Assembly (NCBI RefSeq): GCF_024171925.1
Contig: NZ_JAMTCO010000004.1
Span: 417,743-481,742 of the forward strand
DNA length: 64,000 bases
Direction of reading: 5' to 3'
Origin: Actinokineospora diospyrosa
GTDB taxonomy: Bacteria > Actinomycetota > Actinomycetes > Mycobacteriales > Pseudonocardiaceae
Positions 24,653-36,532 of the stretch are shown one piece after another (the stretch's first letter is position 1; each line of letters starts with the position of its first letter). The notes below the pieces were generated by a model that made no database searches, had not been told where the DNA came from, and saw only the letters and a program-made list of their open reading frames with translations. Position numbers and translations under genes: made by a program.

Positions 24653-26491
24653 TCAGACCGTCAGGGTCCAGGTGTCGATCTTGCCCGTGTCGTTGACGTA
24701 AGCGTCGGCGACGCGGAGCTTCCAGGTGCCGTTCTTGGCCTCGGAGGACAGGTTGACGGTGTAGGTCTTGTTGATGTTGTCGGCGGAGCCGCCCGCGCGG
24801 TTGTGCAGGACGTAGGTGCTGCCGTCGGGGGCGACGAGGGTGACGACGAGGTCACCGATGTAGGTGTGGGCGATGTTCACCGCGACGGAGGCCGTGGCGG
24901 AGGCGTTGCCGGTGCAGCCGGAGACGGTGACCGGGCTCTCCACGGTGGCGTTGTCGCGGATCGCGACGTCGGTGTCGTTGGTGACCGGGCCGCAACCGCC
25001 GGTGGTGGAGACCGTGATGGTGAAGCTCGCCGAGCCGGACTTGTTGGCCGCGTCGGTGGCGGTCACGGTGACGTTCGCGGTGGCCGCGGCGGTCGGGGTG
25101 CCGGAGATGCGGCCGGTCGAGGCGGCGATGGACAGGCCAGCGGGCAGCCCGGTCGCGGTCCAGGTGTACGGCGCGGTGCCGCCGGTGGCCGAGTTGTCCA
25201 GGGTGAACGCCTGGCCGACGGTGGCGGTCTTGTTGCCCGGGTTGGCCACGGTGACCGAGCCGGGGGTGTCGGTGTTGAGGAAACCGGTGTACAGCAGCAC
25301 GTTCGGCGAGCCGGTGTTGATGCCGGTCAGCTTGCCGGTGGAGCCGTTGGTGACCAGGGCGTCGCGCACCTGCGCCGGGGTGGCCGAGGTGTTCTTCGCC
25401 AGGTACACCGCCGCGGCGCCCGCGACGTGCGGGGAGGCCATCGAGGTGCCGGACATGGTGGCGCTGCCGGTGTTGCTGCTGTAGGACGCGGACACGATGT
25501 TGTCGCCCGGCGCCCAGATGTCCAGGCAGGAGCCGTAGTTGCTGTCACTGCGGCGGGTGTCGGTCTTGGTGCTGTTGCCGACGGTGATCGCGGCGCCGTA
25601 GCGCTGCGGGCTGTAGTAACAGGCGTCGTCGTTGGAGTTGCCCGCCGCCTGGACCCACTGGACGCCGCTGTCGATCAGCGACTTGACCGCGTTGTCCAGG
25701 GTCTGGTTGGTGCAGCGCGAGCGGCAACCGATGCTGTAGTTGACCACCGCGGGCTTGACGGCGTTGGTCTTGACCCAGTTGATGCCGGCGAGCAGGTCGT
25801 CGTCGGTGGCGCTGCCGGAGCAGTCCAGCACCCGGACGGCCACGATGGTCGCCTTCTTCGCCACGCCGTACGTGGTGCCGGCGGCGGTGCCCGCGACGTG
25901 CGTGCCGTGGCCGTGGCAGTCCTGCGGGGTGGAGTCGTTGTCGACGATGTCCACGCCCTGGGCGATGCGCCCGGTGAAGTCGGTGTGGCTGGCGTTGATG
26001 CCCGAGTCCATCACGTACACGCGCGCGCCCTGGCCGGGGTTGGTCGGGTACGTGTAGGCGCTGTTGAGCGGCAGGTCGCGCTGGTCGATCCGGTCGTCGC
26101 CCCAGTTCGGCGGGTTGTTCTGGGTGTCGGCGACGGTGTAGCGGGTCACCTGCTGCACGTAGCCGACCCGCGGGTCGGCCGCGACCTTCGCCGCCTGCTC
26201 GGCCGACATCGCCGCGGAGTAGCCGTCGAGCACGGCGCCGTAGGTGTGCCGGACGGTGCCGCCGTACTGCCCGGCCACCGCCGAGGCGGTCGACCCGGTC
26301 GCCTGGGCGCCCTGGCCCTGGTTCTTGAACACCACGATGTAGCGCCCGGGCACCGCGTCGGCCGAGCTCGCGTTCACGATCGCCGCTGGCTGGGCGGCCT
26401 GCTCGGCCGAGAACGCGGGCGTCACGAAGTACGCGACCATTCCTGAGACGACGGCCGCACCCGCGACCACCTTCAACGTTGTTTTCCTCAT
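24653..26491 (-). CDS. Secreted subtilisin-like serine protease (S8) with Ig-like and P domains
   Basis: 612 residues. Signal peptide 1-28, I9 propeptide about 49-120. The S8 triad is Asp162 (VYVMDSGI), His195 (CHGHGTHVAGT) and Ser350 (MSGTSMASPHVAG). A putative-Ig (He_PIG) domain at about 413-497 (FTLDNSATGGTAPYTWTATG, LPAGLSIAASTGRISGTP) is inserted before the C-terminal P domain (about 505-612, ending NDTGKIDTWTLTV). It is the third S8-P paralogue of the window, but the only one with the Ig insert, four extra cysteines (CRSRC, CYY), and no LAL regulator beside it. Confidence 0.95.
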   Translation of the reverse strand: MRKTTLKVVAGAAVVSGMVAYFVTPAFSAEQAAQPAAIVNASSADAVPGRYIVVFKNQGQGAQATGSTASAVAGQYGGTVRHTYGAVLDGYSAAMSAEQAAKVAADPRVGYVQQVTRYTVADTQNNPPNWGDDRIDQRDLPLNSAYTYPTNPGQGARVYVMDSGINASHTDFTGRIAQGVDIVDNDSTPQDCHGHGTHVAGTAAGTTYGVAKKATIVAVRVLDCSGSATDDDLLAGINWVKTNAVKPAVVNYSIGCRSRCTNQTLDNAVKSLIDSGVQWVQAAGNSNDDACYYSPQRYGAAITVGNSTKTDTRRSDSNYGSCLDIWAPGDNIVSASYSSNTGSATMSGTSMASPHVAGAAAVYLAKNTSATPAQVRDALVTNGSTGKLTGINTGSPNVLLYTGFLNTDTPGSVTVANPGNKTATVGQAFTLDNSATGGTAPYTWTATGLPAGLSIAASTGRISGTPTAAATANVTVTATDAANKSGSASFTITVSTTGGCGPVTNDTDVAIRDNATVESPVTVSGCTGNASATASVAVNIAHTYIGDLVVTLVAPDGSTYVLHNRAGGSADNINKTYTVNLSSEAKNGTWKLRVADAYVNDTGKIDTWTLTV

Positions 26492-27207
26492 GGGTTGCCG
26501 AATTCCTCACTTCGCAGGGAGCGGAGTCGAACACAGGGGGACGGCCGACTCCGCGCAAACCGTACGAGGTATTCCCCGGGAGAAGCAAGACGTTTCACGC
26601 AAATCGCATCTCCGCAGGTAGAGGCCCTTCGAGCGCCTTCTACGGATAGCACTACGTACCGCTACAGCACCACGTACGCGACGAACCCCTGATCTGTTTC
26701 CCAGTATTCACAGCATTCTCCCCCGGAAACGGCGGGCTGACGGTCCGGATGTCGGCGGCAGCGAGTCCGCCACGCTGCTGGGCGCCTGATTAACTGTTCA
26801 CAATTGTGGCGGGCAACCGCGACCGGCCCGGTGCCGCAGCGGCCAACCGCCCGCCGCGCAGGCGACCGACAGGCGCGGGCGCGCCCTCGACGTTGTCCAC
26901 CAGGCGGCTCGCCACACGCGCACCCGAGCGGACAGTTCCCCAACAAGCCCAAACTCTCGCGGCGGACACCCACCGAGAAGCATCGACACCCATTCTCGGC
27001 GAGTACCAAACGGACCACAGCTGGTCTTAAAGATTGACCGGAGCCCTATAGACTCCGCCATCAGAGTCCGCCTCACCGCCCAGCCGGAGTATTGTTGGTC
27101 GCACATTTCTCCGCCTACGCTCGTGACTGCCGAGCGATCCGTCGAATCTTCGAAGAATCGAGCACGAATCACTTTTCTCGGCAACAACCACACTTACTGG
27201 AGAATGC
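26492..27207. other. 716-bp intergenic region without a recognisable gene
   Basis: Separates divergent secreted-protein genes (S8 protease, minus; ricin-type lectin, plus). Open frames here look like chance frames with unnatural composition. It must carry both promoters. No clear operator or terminator was seen. Confidence 0.5.
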
Positions 27208-27795
27208 ATGCGGAAAAGGCTGAAGCTCGCTGTCGCCATCGCGGCGGTCGCGCTGCCACTGCTCACGACGACCCCCGGCAGCGCATCCCCGACGACCGGG
27301 TCGGCCGAGCGCCTCCCGGTCGGGGCCACGCTCGCGTCCGGCAAGTCGACCTCGGCACCAGCGGCGAGCGCGTGGGTGCGCATCCGCAGTCTGTACGGCA
27401 ACAAGGACCAGTGCCTCGACGCCGACGCCAACGCGGGTGGCAACGGCACCCGCGTGCAGGTGTGGACGTGCAACGGCAGCAGCCAGCAAGCTTGGCTCAC
27501 CTACAGCGATTCTTACCGGCTCGTGAACGGCAGGTTCGGCAGGTGCTTGGACGCCGACCTCAACGGCGGCGGCGCCAACGGCACGAAGCTGCAACTGTGG
27601 GACTGCAACGGTTCCACTCAGCAGTCCTGGTACCGGCGCGGCGGCGGCGATGTGGCCCTCTACAACATCCGGTTCAGCAACAACGACAACACCGTGGTCG
27701 ACCGGGACGCCAACCAGCCGGGCAACGGCGCCCGGGCGCAGTTGTGGGTCAAGAACTTCCAGCCGCAGCAGTGGTGGGTGATCGAAGCGCTGTAG
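27208..27795 (+). CDS. Secreted ricin-type beta-trefoil lectin
   Basis: 195 residues. Signal peptide about 1-27 (ends TTTPGSASP). The rest is one beta-trefoil built from ricin-B repeats: QCLDADANAGGNGTRVQVWTC, RCLDADLNGGGANGTKLQLW with DCNGSTQQSWY, and a third degenerate repeat ending NFQPQQWWVIEAL. The QxW motifs and the aspartates of the CLDAD loops suggest sugar binding. No catalytic domain is attached, so it is a free carbohydrate-binding protein. A paralogue with the same layout lies 241 bp downstream. Confidence 0.9.
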   Translation: MRKRLKLAVAIAAVALPLLTTTPGSASPTTGSAERLPVGATLASGKSTSAPAASAWVRIRSLYGNKDQCLDADANAGGNGTRVQVWTCNGSSQQAWLTYSDSYRLVNGRFGRCLDADLNGGGANGTKLQLWDCNGSTQQSWYRRGGGDVALYNIRFSNNDNTVVDRDANQPGNGARAQLWVKNFQPQQWWVIEAL

Positions 27796-27800
27796 CACCT

Positions 27801-27845
27801 CGGTCGGGGTGGGGCAGGCGCCGGGGAGCGGCCCCACCTCGACCG
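27801..27845 (+). terminator. Hairpin terminator after first lectin gene
   Basis: 15-nt arms (CGGTCGGGGTGGGGC against its complement with one mismatch), loop 15 nt, starting 6 bp after the lectin stop codon. It suggests that the two lectin genes are transcribed separately. Confidence 0.65.
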
Positions 27846-28036
27846 CGAACGCACGGATGGGCGGCGCTCAGGAAACCGGCGGAAATGCGCGTTGGACGTT
27901 GACCCACGATGATTTTCCCGCTTACGGTCGAATCGGGTCGAGCGAGCCCGCCGACCCTCTGGGGAAAGGGCCGCCGGGGTGAGCGGGCGCTTGGGGGCGT
28001 CCCGCTCCGCGCGGCCGATGACGACGGGAGTCACCC

Positions 28037-28585
28037 ATGCGGAAATCCCTGAGAACCACCCTGGCCTCAGCCGCGGCGGTGCTGTCGCTGCTGGCGATCG
28101 CCCCGGCCGCCGCGGCGGCCCCACCCGCGCGTCGACCGGTGAACCCGGTGTCGGTCGCCTCGGCGCAGTGGGTCCAGATCCGCAGCGAGTACGGCAACGG
28201 GGGCCAGTGCCTCGACGCCGACCTCAACGGGGGCGGCGCCAACGGCTCCAAGGTCCAGTTGTGGGACTGCAACGGCACCGACCAACAGAAATGGCTTCTC
28301 GACTGGGACAACCCCCGTTTGGTCAACAAGAAGTTCTCGGCATGCCTCGACGCCGACCTCAACGGCGGCGGCGCCAACGGGACCAAGCTGCAGCTGTGGG
28401 ACTGCAACGGCACCGACCAGCAGAAGTGGTACCGGTTCACCGAGGACAGCGCCCTCTACAACGGACGCTTCTCCTACGGCAGGACCATCGTCGTCGACCG
28501 GGACGTGACGCACAGTGGCAACGGCGCGAAGGCGCAGCTGTGGACCAAGAACTTCCAGCCGCAGCAGTGGTGGTCGTTCGAGTAA
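28037..28585 (+). CDS. Secreted ricin-type beta-trefoil lectin (paralogue)
   Basis: 182 residues with a signal peptide (about 1-30, ALA-rich, ending APAAAAAPP) and a single ricin-type trefoil. Two near-identical repeats (QCLDADLNGGGANGSKVQLW and ACLDADLNGGGANGTKLQLW, each followed by DCNGTDQQKW) precede a third ending NFQPQQWWSFE. Strong similarity to the lectin at 27.2 kb in both sequence and order of repeats points to tandem duplication. Confidence 0.9.
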   Translation: MRKSLRTTLASAAAVLSLLAIAPAAAAAPPARRPVNPVSVASAQWVQIRSEYGNGGQCLDADLNGGGANGSKVQLWDCNGTDQQKWLLDWDNPRLVNKKFSACLDADLNGGGANGTKLQLWDCNGTDQQKWYRFTEDSALYNGRFSYGRTIVVDRDVTHSGNGAKAQLWTKNFQPQQWWSFE

Positions 28586-28592
28586 CCACCCC

Positions 28593-28642
28593 GCCCGACG
28601 ACGAGGCCGGTTCCCGCGCGGGGACCGGCCTCGTCGTCGGGC
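28593..28642 (+). terminator. Very strong hairpin terminator after second lectin gene
   Basis: 19-bp perfect stem (GCCCGACGACGAGGCCGGT and its complement) with a 12-nt loop, 8 bp after the lectin stop. Confidence 0.85.
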
Positions 28643-28705
28643 AGGATGGGCAGATGTGGATCATGGACGCAGGGGCCACGACCGGGTGGCGACCACTGCT
28701 GTTAA

Positions 28706-28722
28706 CTTGACTGATTCCAGAA
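28706..28722 (+). promoter_or_regulatory. FurA box overlapping the furA promoter
   Basis: CTTGACTGATTCCAGAA matches the conserved FurA operator/promoter of mycobacterial and streptomycete furA-katG loci, where TTGACT is also the -35 element. Placing the -10 about 17 nt downstream (TGAGACT near 28729-28735) puts transcription start next to GTG 28742, so furA is probably leaderless and self-repressed. Confidence 0.8.
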
Positions 28723-28741
28723 CATGCGTGAGACTCGGCGG

Positions 28742-31415
<2,674 letters not shown>

Positions 31416-31428
31416 TCGGATCGACCCC

Positions 31429-31464
31429 GCGTCCGGGCCCGCCGACTTCGGTGGGCCCGGACGT
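31429..31464 (+). terminator. Terminator of the furA-katG operon
   Basis: Stem GTCCGGGCCC / GGGCCCGGAC extended by flanking pairs, 6-nt loop, followed by TCTTTA, one of the few hairpins here with a short T-run. Confidence 0.8.
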
Positions 31465-31479
31465 CTTTACCCTGCCCCC

Positions 31480-32382
31480 ATGCGGATCGTGTCGTTGTTG
31501 CCCGCCGCGACCGATATCGTCGCGGTTCTTGGCCGGGCGGGTGACCTGGTCGGGCGGACGCACGAGTGCGACTGGCCTGCGGCGGTGGCGGAGGTTCCGG
31601 TGGTCACCGCGACCGGGGTGGATCCTGGGCGGTTGTCCAGCCGGGAGATCTCGGCGGTGGTTGAGGGGCATGAGGGGTCGTCGCTGTACACGTTGGATGT
31701 GGAGCGGCTCGCTGAGTTGGCGCCGGATCTGGTGTTGACGCAGGACTTGTGTGATGTGTGCGCGGTGTCTTACCGCAGGGTCGCCGATGCGGTGCGGGTC
31801 ATGGATGTTGGGCCGCGGGTGGTGAGCCTTGAGCCGCGCACCATGGCGCAGGTGCTGGACTGCGTCAGTCTTGTCGGCGACCTGTTGGGTGTCGGGGACG
31901 TCCAGGAGCGGGTCGCCGGGCTGTGGGAGCGCTGGGCGGCGGTCGAGGCGGCCGTCGCTGGGCGAGCGCGTCCTCGGGTGGTGGCGATCGAGTGGCTTGA
32001 CCCGGTGTGGCCAGCCGGGCACTGGGTGCCGGAGCAGGTCGCGGTGGCGGGTGGCGCACCACTGCTGGCGTCGGCGGGCGAGCACACGTCGCCGGTGGCG
32101 TGGACAACCGTGGTCGAGGCGTGTCCGGACGTGGTCCTGTTGCTGCCGTGCGGGTTGGCGCCTGGGCGGACGGTGGCGGAATTGGGGGCGTTGACCGGTC
32201 TCGAGGGCTGGGCGGACCTGCCTGCCGTGCGGTCCGGTGAGGTGTGGGTGCTCGACGGTCCAGCGTACTTCAACCGGCCGGGGCCGCGGGTGGTGCGTGG
32301 GGCGGAGGTCTTGGCCCAGGTGCTGCACGGGGTGACCGTGGGCGAACCCGTCACACCCGGCGAAGCTCGACGGATCTCCTAG
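31480..32382 (+). CDS. BtuF-like cobalamin-binding protein without signal peptide
   Basis: 300 residues. Starts [18 protein letters not shown], the usual fold of class III ABC substrate-binding proteins (COG0614), and has [13 protein letters not shown], typical of the cobalamin-binding subgroup. [15 protein letters not shown] and [15 protein letters not shown] continue the pattern. There is no signal peptide or lipobox, so it is predicted cytoplasmic, and no transporter genes are adjacent. It may be a cytoplasmic corrinoid-binding protein, or it may have lost export. Independent transcript after the katG terminator. Confidence 0.8.
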   Translation: MRIVSLLPAATDIVAVLGRAGDLVGRTHECDWPAAVAEVPVVTATGVDPGRLSSREISAVVEGHEGSSLYTLDVERLAELAPDLVLTQDLCDVCAVSYRRVADAVRVMDVGPRVVSLEPRTMAQVLDCVSLVGDLLGVGDVQERVAGLWERWAAVEAAVAGRARPRVVAIEWLDPVWPAGHWVPEQVAVAGGAPLLASAGEHTSPVAWTTVVEACPDVVLLLPCGLAPGRTVAELGALTGLEGWADLPAVRSGEVWVLDGPAYFNRPGPRVVRGAEVLAQVLHGVTVGEPVTPGEARRIS

Positions 32383-32430
32383 CGGACAACGAGTCCGACG
32401 CGTGGACCGGGAAACCGGGGCAAGAACGAC

Positions 32431-32586
32431 CTACTGGCTCGACTCAGGGCGTTGGCCGTGTATCGGCGTGGCTGGCAAGACGCCGGAACGTCCTCGTACC
32501 GGGTGTACTTGGGCGTTTCCGGCAACGCCGCCAGGCGCGTCGTGGGCGGGTCGAGACATGGTCGACGTTCTGGGTCGCGCCACTAG
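32431..32586. repeat. MITE-like palindromic element, copy 2
   Basis: 156 bp, nearly identical to 15522-15688 except for an 11-bp deletion and scattered changes. The right end GCCACTAG is intact; the left end reads CTACTGGC. The CTAG end gives the TAG stop codon (32583-32585, minus strand) of the NB-ARC/TPR gene, just as copy 1 does for a LAL regulator. Confidence 0.85.
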
Positions 32587-34637
32587 CCACCCGCTAGCAG
32601 ACGCGCGGCCTTGGGGCTGCCCATCCGCTCGTAGACGGCCGCCGCAGCCTGGCGGTGGGCTTCGGCGGCGGCGTGGTCGTCTCGGGTGGTGGCCGTGGCG
32701 GCTCGGAGGAGGTGGATCTCGGCCAGCAGCGCGGTGTTGTCGAGTTGGTGGGCGATCTGCTCGGCGTCGGCGAGGTAGTGATCGGCTTCGGTGTGGTCGC
32801 GGGCCGTGGAGTGGACCGCCGCGGTGGTCAGGAGGGCTTTGGCCACGACGCTGTGGGCTTTGGCCTCGCGGGCCAGGTGGGCGGCTTCGGCGAAGGTGGT
32901 GAGGGCTCCGGTGGTGCGACCGAGACCAGCGAGGGCTCGGCCGACGAACAGGGTTTGCATGGCGGTGCCGCGAGCACGACCGAGTTGGACATTGATGTCG
33001 CGGGCCATGGTGAACCAGTGCAGCGCGTCCTTGAAATCCCCGGTGCGCAGGGCGAGGTTGCCGGTGAAGTCGTAGGTGGAGGCGCGGAGGCGGTCGCCGA
33101 CCGGAAGGGCTCGGGCTCTGTCCAATTCGGACGCGGCGAGGTCGTAGCGCTCCAACTCCTGGTACGCCTTGGCGAGCAGGCACCGACACCGGGCCTGGGC
33201 GGCGACATCACCGTCCACAACGGACGATTCGACGGCGAGCGTGCCGGTCTCGACCCACGACGCGAGGGGCCTGCGGGCGTCGTAGTAGGCGAAGGTGGCC
33301 TCGAACAGCTGCCACACGAGCGCGTGCCACCCCTTCTCGGCGCACGCCCGCATAGCGGCCGCGATGTTGGTGTGCTCGCGGTCGAACCAGGCCAGCGCGG
33401 CGTGGGGGCTCATCGTGAGTTCGACGCCGCCGAGGAGGCGGTCGGGGTCGGCCACGCGCAGGCGCTGGCGGCCGGTGGCGGCGACATCGGCGGCGGTGGC
33501 ACCGAAGAGCCACCAGTCGACGGCGCGCAGCAGCAGGTGCTCGCGGTCGCCCTCGGTGGTGTGCTCGTCGGCGACCCGCAGCGCGTGCGCCCGGACCAAG
33601 CGGTGCACGGCGTAGCGGTCGTCGGCGCGCTCCTCGACCAGCGCGGCCGCGGCGAGCTGGTCGAGCAGCTCGCGCACCTCGGCGACCGGTTCGCCGACGA
33701 CCGCGGCCACCACCTCGACGCAGAAGTCCCGGCCCACCAGCAAGCCGAGCGCGCGGTAGACCGCGCCCGCGCGTGGCGGCAGGTCGGCGTAGACGGTGTC
33801 GAACACGGTGTTGACCCGGTCGAGCACGCGGTCGGCGTCGGCGCCGCGCAGTTCCCCGACCAGGCGCGCGAGCGCCCACCGGGGGCGCACGGCCAGCCGC
33901 GCGCCCGCCGCCCTGATGGCCAGCGGCAACCGCCCGCACAGGTCGACCAACTCGGCGGCCGCCCCGGCGTCGCGGTCGACCCGCCCGTCGGCGCAGACCC
34001 GGCGCAGCAGGTCGAGCGCGTCGTGGATCTCCAGCGGCTCCACCACGAGCGGCACCGCGCCGTCGGCGTGCAGGTCCTCCAGGGCCGTGTTGCTCGCGAC
34101 CAGGACAAGACCCGCGGCCGAGTTGGGCAGCAGCGCCTCGACCTGTCCCGCGTCGGTGACGTCGTCGAGCACGGTGATGAGCCGGGTCCGCGCGGTGAGC
34201 GAGCGGTAGAGGTCGCGTCGGCGCCGGAAGTCGGTCGGCACCGACGCGTCGGGCACGCCCAATGCCTTGAGCAGCCTGCCAAGCGCCTCCGACGGCGACT
34301 CGCCGCCGACGCCGAAGGAGGCGTGCAGCGCGCCGTCGGGGAAGTCCGCGGCCAGCACGGTGGCCACCTGCCGCACCAGCGCGGTCTTGCCCACACCCGG
34401 CATGCCCCGGACGGCGACCACCACAGGCCGCCCCGGCGTCGGCTCGGCCCCGATCAGCGAGCGGACGGCGGCGAGGTGCTCGACGCGGTCGACGAAAGCG
34501 GCCGGGCCGGGCGGCACGAGCGCGGGAATCGACGGCGGGGTCTGTGGCGGCAAGAAGGTGACGGTTCCGATGTCGCGGGCCTGCACCACCTGCGCCGCGA
34601 CACCGGCCTGCACGTTGTGCGCTCCGTCGGTACCCAC
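32583..34637 (-). CDS. NB-ARC/TPR signalling ATPase (NLR-like) with N-terminal RHIM-like motif
   Basis: 684 residues from GTG 34637 (GGGGGG upstream). The open frame continues further 5' but there overlaps the divergent gene. The N-terminus GAHNVQAGVAAQVVQARDIG resembles the Gly/Gln-rich VQAG motifs found at the ends of actinobacterial NLR-like proteins, some of which are reported as amyloid-signalling sequences. NB-ARC ATPase: Walker A GMPGVGKT (78-85), RLITVLDDV (Walker B), GRLPLAIRAAGARL (GLPL motif). A winged helix and about eight TPR-like repeats follow. No catalytic effector domain is visible. Possible role: phage-defence sensor or transcription-linked switch. Confidence 0.8.
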   Translation of the reverse strand: MGTDGAHNVQAGVAAQVVQARDIGTVTFLPPQTPPSIPALVPPGPAAFVDRVEHLAAVRSLIGAEPTPGRPVVVAVRGMPGVGKTALVRQVATVLAADFPDGALHASFGVGGESPSEALGRLLKALGVPDASVPTDFRRRRDLYRSLTARTRLITVLDDVTDAGQVEALLPNSAAGLVLVASNTALEDLHADGAVPLVVEPLEIHDALDLLRRVCADGRVDRDAGAAAELVDLCGRLPLAIRAAGARLAVRPRWALARLVGELRGADADRVLDRVNTVFDTVYADLPPRAGAVYRALGLLVGRDFCVEVVAAVVGEPVAEVRELLDQLAAAALVEERADDRYAVHRLVRAHALRVADEHTTEGDREHLLLRAVDWWLFGATAADVAATGRQRLRVADPDRLLGGVELTMSPHAALAWFDREHTNIAAAMRACAEKGWHALVWQLFEATFAYYDARRPLASWVETGTLAVESSVVDGDVAAQARCRCLLAKAYQELERYDLAASELDRARALPVGDRLRASTYDFTGNLALRTGDFKDALHWFTMARDINVQLGRARGTAMQTLFVGRALAGLGRTTGALTTFAEAAHLAREAKAHSVVAKALLTTAAVHSTARDHTEADHYLADAEQIAHQLDNTALLAEIHLLRAATATTRDDHAAAEAHRQAAAAVYERMGSPKAARLLAGG

Positions 34638-34748
34638 TCGGCCCCCCGTGATGATCCGTGTGCAGCACGGTACTGCACGGGCCCACCCCGCGCGGCGCCT
34701 TGCTACGGTGCCCGCTGCGGGGGTTCGGGGCGGAGATCGCGGGGGACG

Positions 34749-36329
34749 GTGGGCACACCGGCACGAGCGGGGCGGTGGGACACCATCGCGCCGCAGCGCA
34801 GGGTGTTGGTGGTGGTGCGGACACCCGCGGCGCTGCTGCGGTTGCAGGACGCGCTCGGCGCGGTGGTCGGTGATCCCCGGGTCGAGGTGGTGTTCACCGT
34901 CGACACCGGGTCGGTGTTCTCCGCGGGGCTCACCGAGCGGCTGGTCGACTCGGGGGCGCTGGTCGTGCCGTGGGCGCGGGCGGGCCGCGACGAGTTCGAC
35001 CTGGCCGTCGCCGCCAGCGACAACAGCGACCTGCGCCGGTTCGCCGCCCCCGTGGTCCTCATGCCGCACGGGGCGGGCTACCACCGCCGCTCCACCAGCG
35101 ATCCCGCGGCCATCTCCGGGTTGCGCGCGTCGGCCCTGGTCGCGGGCGGCCGGGTCCTGCCGCGCGCCGTGGTCGTGGCGCACGAGCGCCAGATCACGGC
35201 GCTGAGGTCGGTCGACCCGCGCCTGGCCGGGCACGCGGTGGTGGCGACCGACCCGTGCCTGGACCGGATCACCGCCAGTGAGCCGCACCGCCCGCACCAC
35301 CGCCGCCGCTTCGACGCCGAGGGCAGGCGGGTGGTGCTGCTGTGCTCGACCTGGGGCAGGCACTCGCTGCTGGGCACGAACCCGGGACTGGCCGAGGAAC
35401 TGGTGACCACCCTGCCCGTCGACGAGTACCGGGTGGCCATGACCCTGCACCCCAACATCTGGCAACGCCACGGCCCGCTGCAGGTCCGCGCGTGGTTGCG
35501 GCCCGCGGTCGAGGCGGGCCTGGTGCTGATCCCCCCGGCGCAGGACTGGCGCCCCGGGCTGCTCGCCGCCGACGTCGTCGTCTCCGACCACGGTTCGGTG
35601 ACCGCCTACGCCGCGGCCGCGGGCCGTCCCGTGCTGCTCGCCGCCGACGGCGGTCCCGAGGTCGTCCCGCACTCGCCGCTGGCGGACCTGCTGTCGGCCC
35701 TGCCCCGGCTCTCCCCCGACGGGGTCCCCACCGACCTGCCCGCGCCTGCGCCCCGGTCGGTCACCGAAGCCATCTTCCACCCGGGGCCGACGACGGTGGA
35801 CCAGGTGCTCTACGAGGTCATGGGGCTCGCCGGGGCGCCGCCCGCGGTCACCCCGGTCCCCCGCCCGCGCCTGGAGCTCCCCGACCCGTCGCACTACCGG
35901 ACGACGGTCACCCACGCCCACCTGGACGGGGGCCGCGCACGGCTGGCGATCGCGCGGACCACCGGCCGCTGGTCCCCCGGCTGGCTCAGCGCCGCCGACA
36001 CCAGCACCGACATCGCCCTCCTGGAAGCGGCCGCGGTCGTCTGGACCACCATCGCGGCAGGCGGCAGCACCCACGCGCGGGACCTGCTCACCAGGTACCC
36101 GGCCGCCCGGCTGGTCACCGCCGCCGGCGCGGACGGCACCACCCGGGCCTGGCCGCGCGTGGGCCCGGCCATCGCGGCCACCTCCACCACCACCGCCTCG
36201 GCCACGGCGGCGGCCCTGCACTGGTGGACGACCCTGCCCCCGGCCCAGCGGCCGCACCGCATCGACCTGGTGGCGGGCGCGGCCTCCGGCGTGATCGATG
36301 TCCACATCGGAGACAGCGGTCGCGAATAG
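34749..36329 (+). CDS. GT-B-fold / CDP-glycerol glycerophosphotransferase-like protein
   Basis: 526 residues from GTG 34749 (GGGGGA upstream), cytoplasmic. The N-terminal RVLVVVRTPAALLRLQDALG and VEVVFTVDTGSVF form a Rossmann-like half. In the second half, VVLLCSTWGRHSLLG, YRVAMTLHPNIWQRHG and AADVVVSDHGSVTAYAAAAGRPVLL match the pattern of TagB/TagF-type CDP-glycerol glycerophosphotransferases, with the DHGS motif where those enzymes have D(Y/H)SS. The last 150 residues are Ala/Thr-rich and unassigned. It is divergent from the NB-ARC gene across 111 bp. Wall-polymer synthesis is possible, but a precise substrate cannot be given. Confidence 0.6.
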   Translation: MGTPARAGRWDTIAPQRRVLVVVRTPAALLRLQDALGAVVGDPRVEVVFTVDTGSVFSAGLTERLVDSGALVVPWARAGRDEFDLAVAASDNSDLRRFAAPVVLMPHGAGYHRRSTSDPAAISGLRASALVAGGRVLPRAVVVAHERQITALRSVDPRLAGHAVVATDPCLDRITASEPHRPHHRRRFDAEGRRVVLLCSTWGRHSLLGTNPGLAEELVTTLPVDEYRVAMTLHPNIWQRHGPLQVRAWLRPAVEAGLVLIPPAQDWRPGLLAADVVVSDHGSVTAYAAAAGRPVLLAADGGPEVVPHSPLADLLSALPRLSPDGVPTDLPAPAPRSVTEAIFHPGPTTVDQVLYEVMGLAGAPPAVTPVPRPRLELPDPSHYRTTVTHAHLDGGRARLAIARTTGRWSPGWLSAADTSTDIALLEAAAVVWTTIAAGGSTHARDLLTRYPAARLVTAAGADGTTRAWPRVGPAIAATSTTTASATAAALHWWTTLPPAQRPHRIDLVAGAASGVIDVHIGDSGRE

Positions 36330-36532
36330 TCACCTCCTTTGTGGACAGACATTTCAGGCTTACGACAAATTGGTAAGGACCATTCATGCCAGCCGCTTCA
36401 ACCTGCCGGTGAAACCGGCCGGGTATCGCAGCCGCGCGCTTTCGAGCAATAGACCGGTCGGGTGCGCGATCGGGTTTGTTGGCTATGTCTCAGCATCCAA
36501 GAACCCAGGTGATCTTGGTCGAGCAGCCACCT
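36330..36532. promoter_or_regulatory. Promoter region of the small biosynthetic cluster
   Basis: About 200 bp of less GC-rich sequence (TTTCAGGCTTACGACAAATT, TTGGTAAGGACCATT) precede the aminotransferase gene. A small GCCGGT-gaaa-CCGGC stem lies near 36409. No IdeR box or other known operator was seen. Confidence 0.35.

Noticed and set aside
26492-27207. Small genes on either strand in the 716-bp gap
   Set aside because: Open frames lack ribosome-binding sites and natural composition, and none resembles a known protein.
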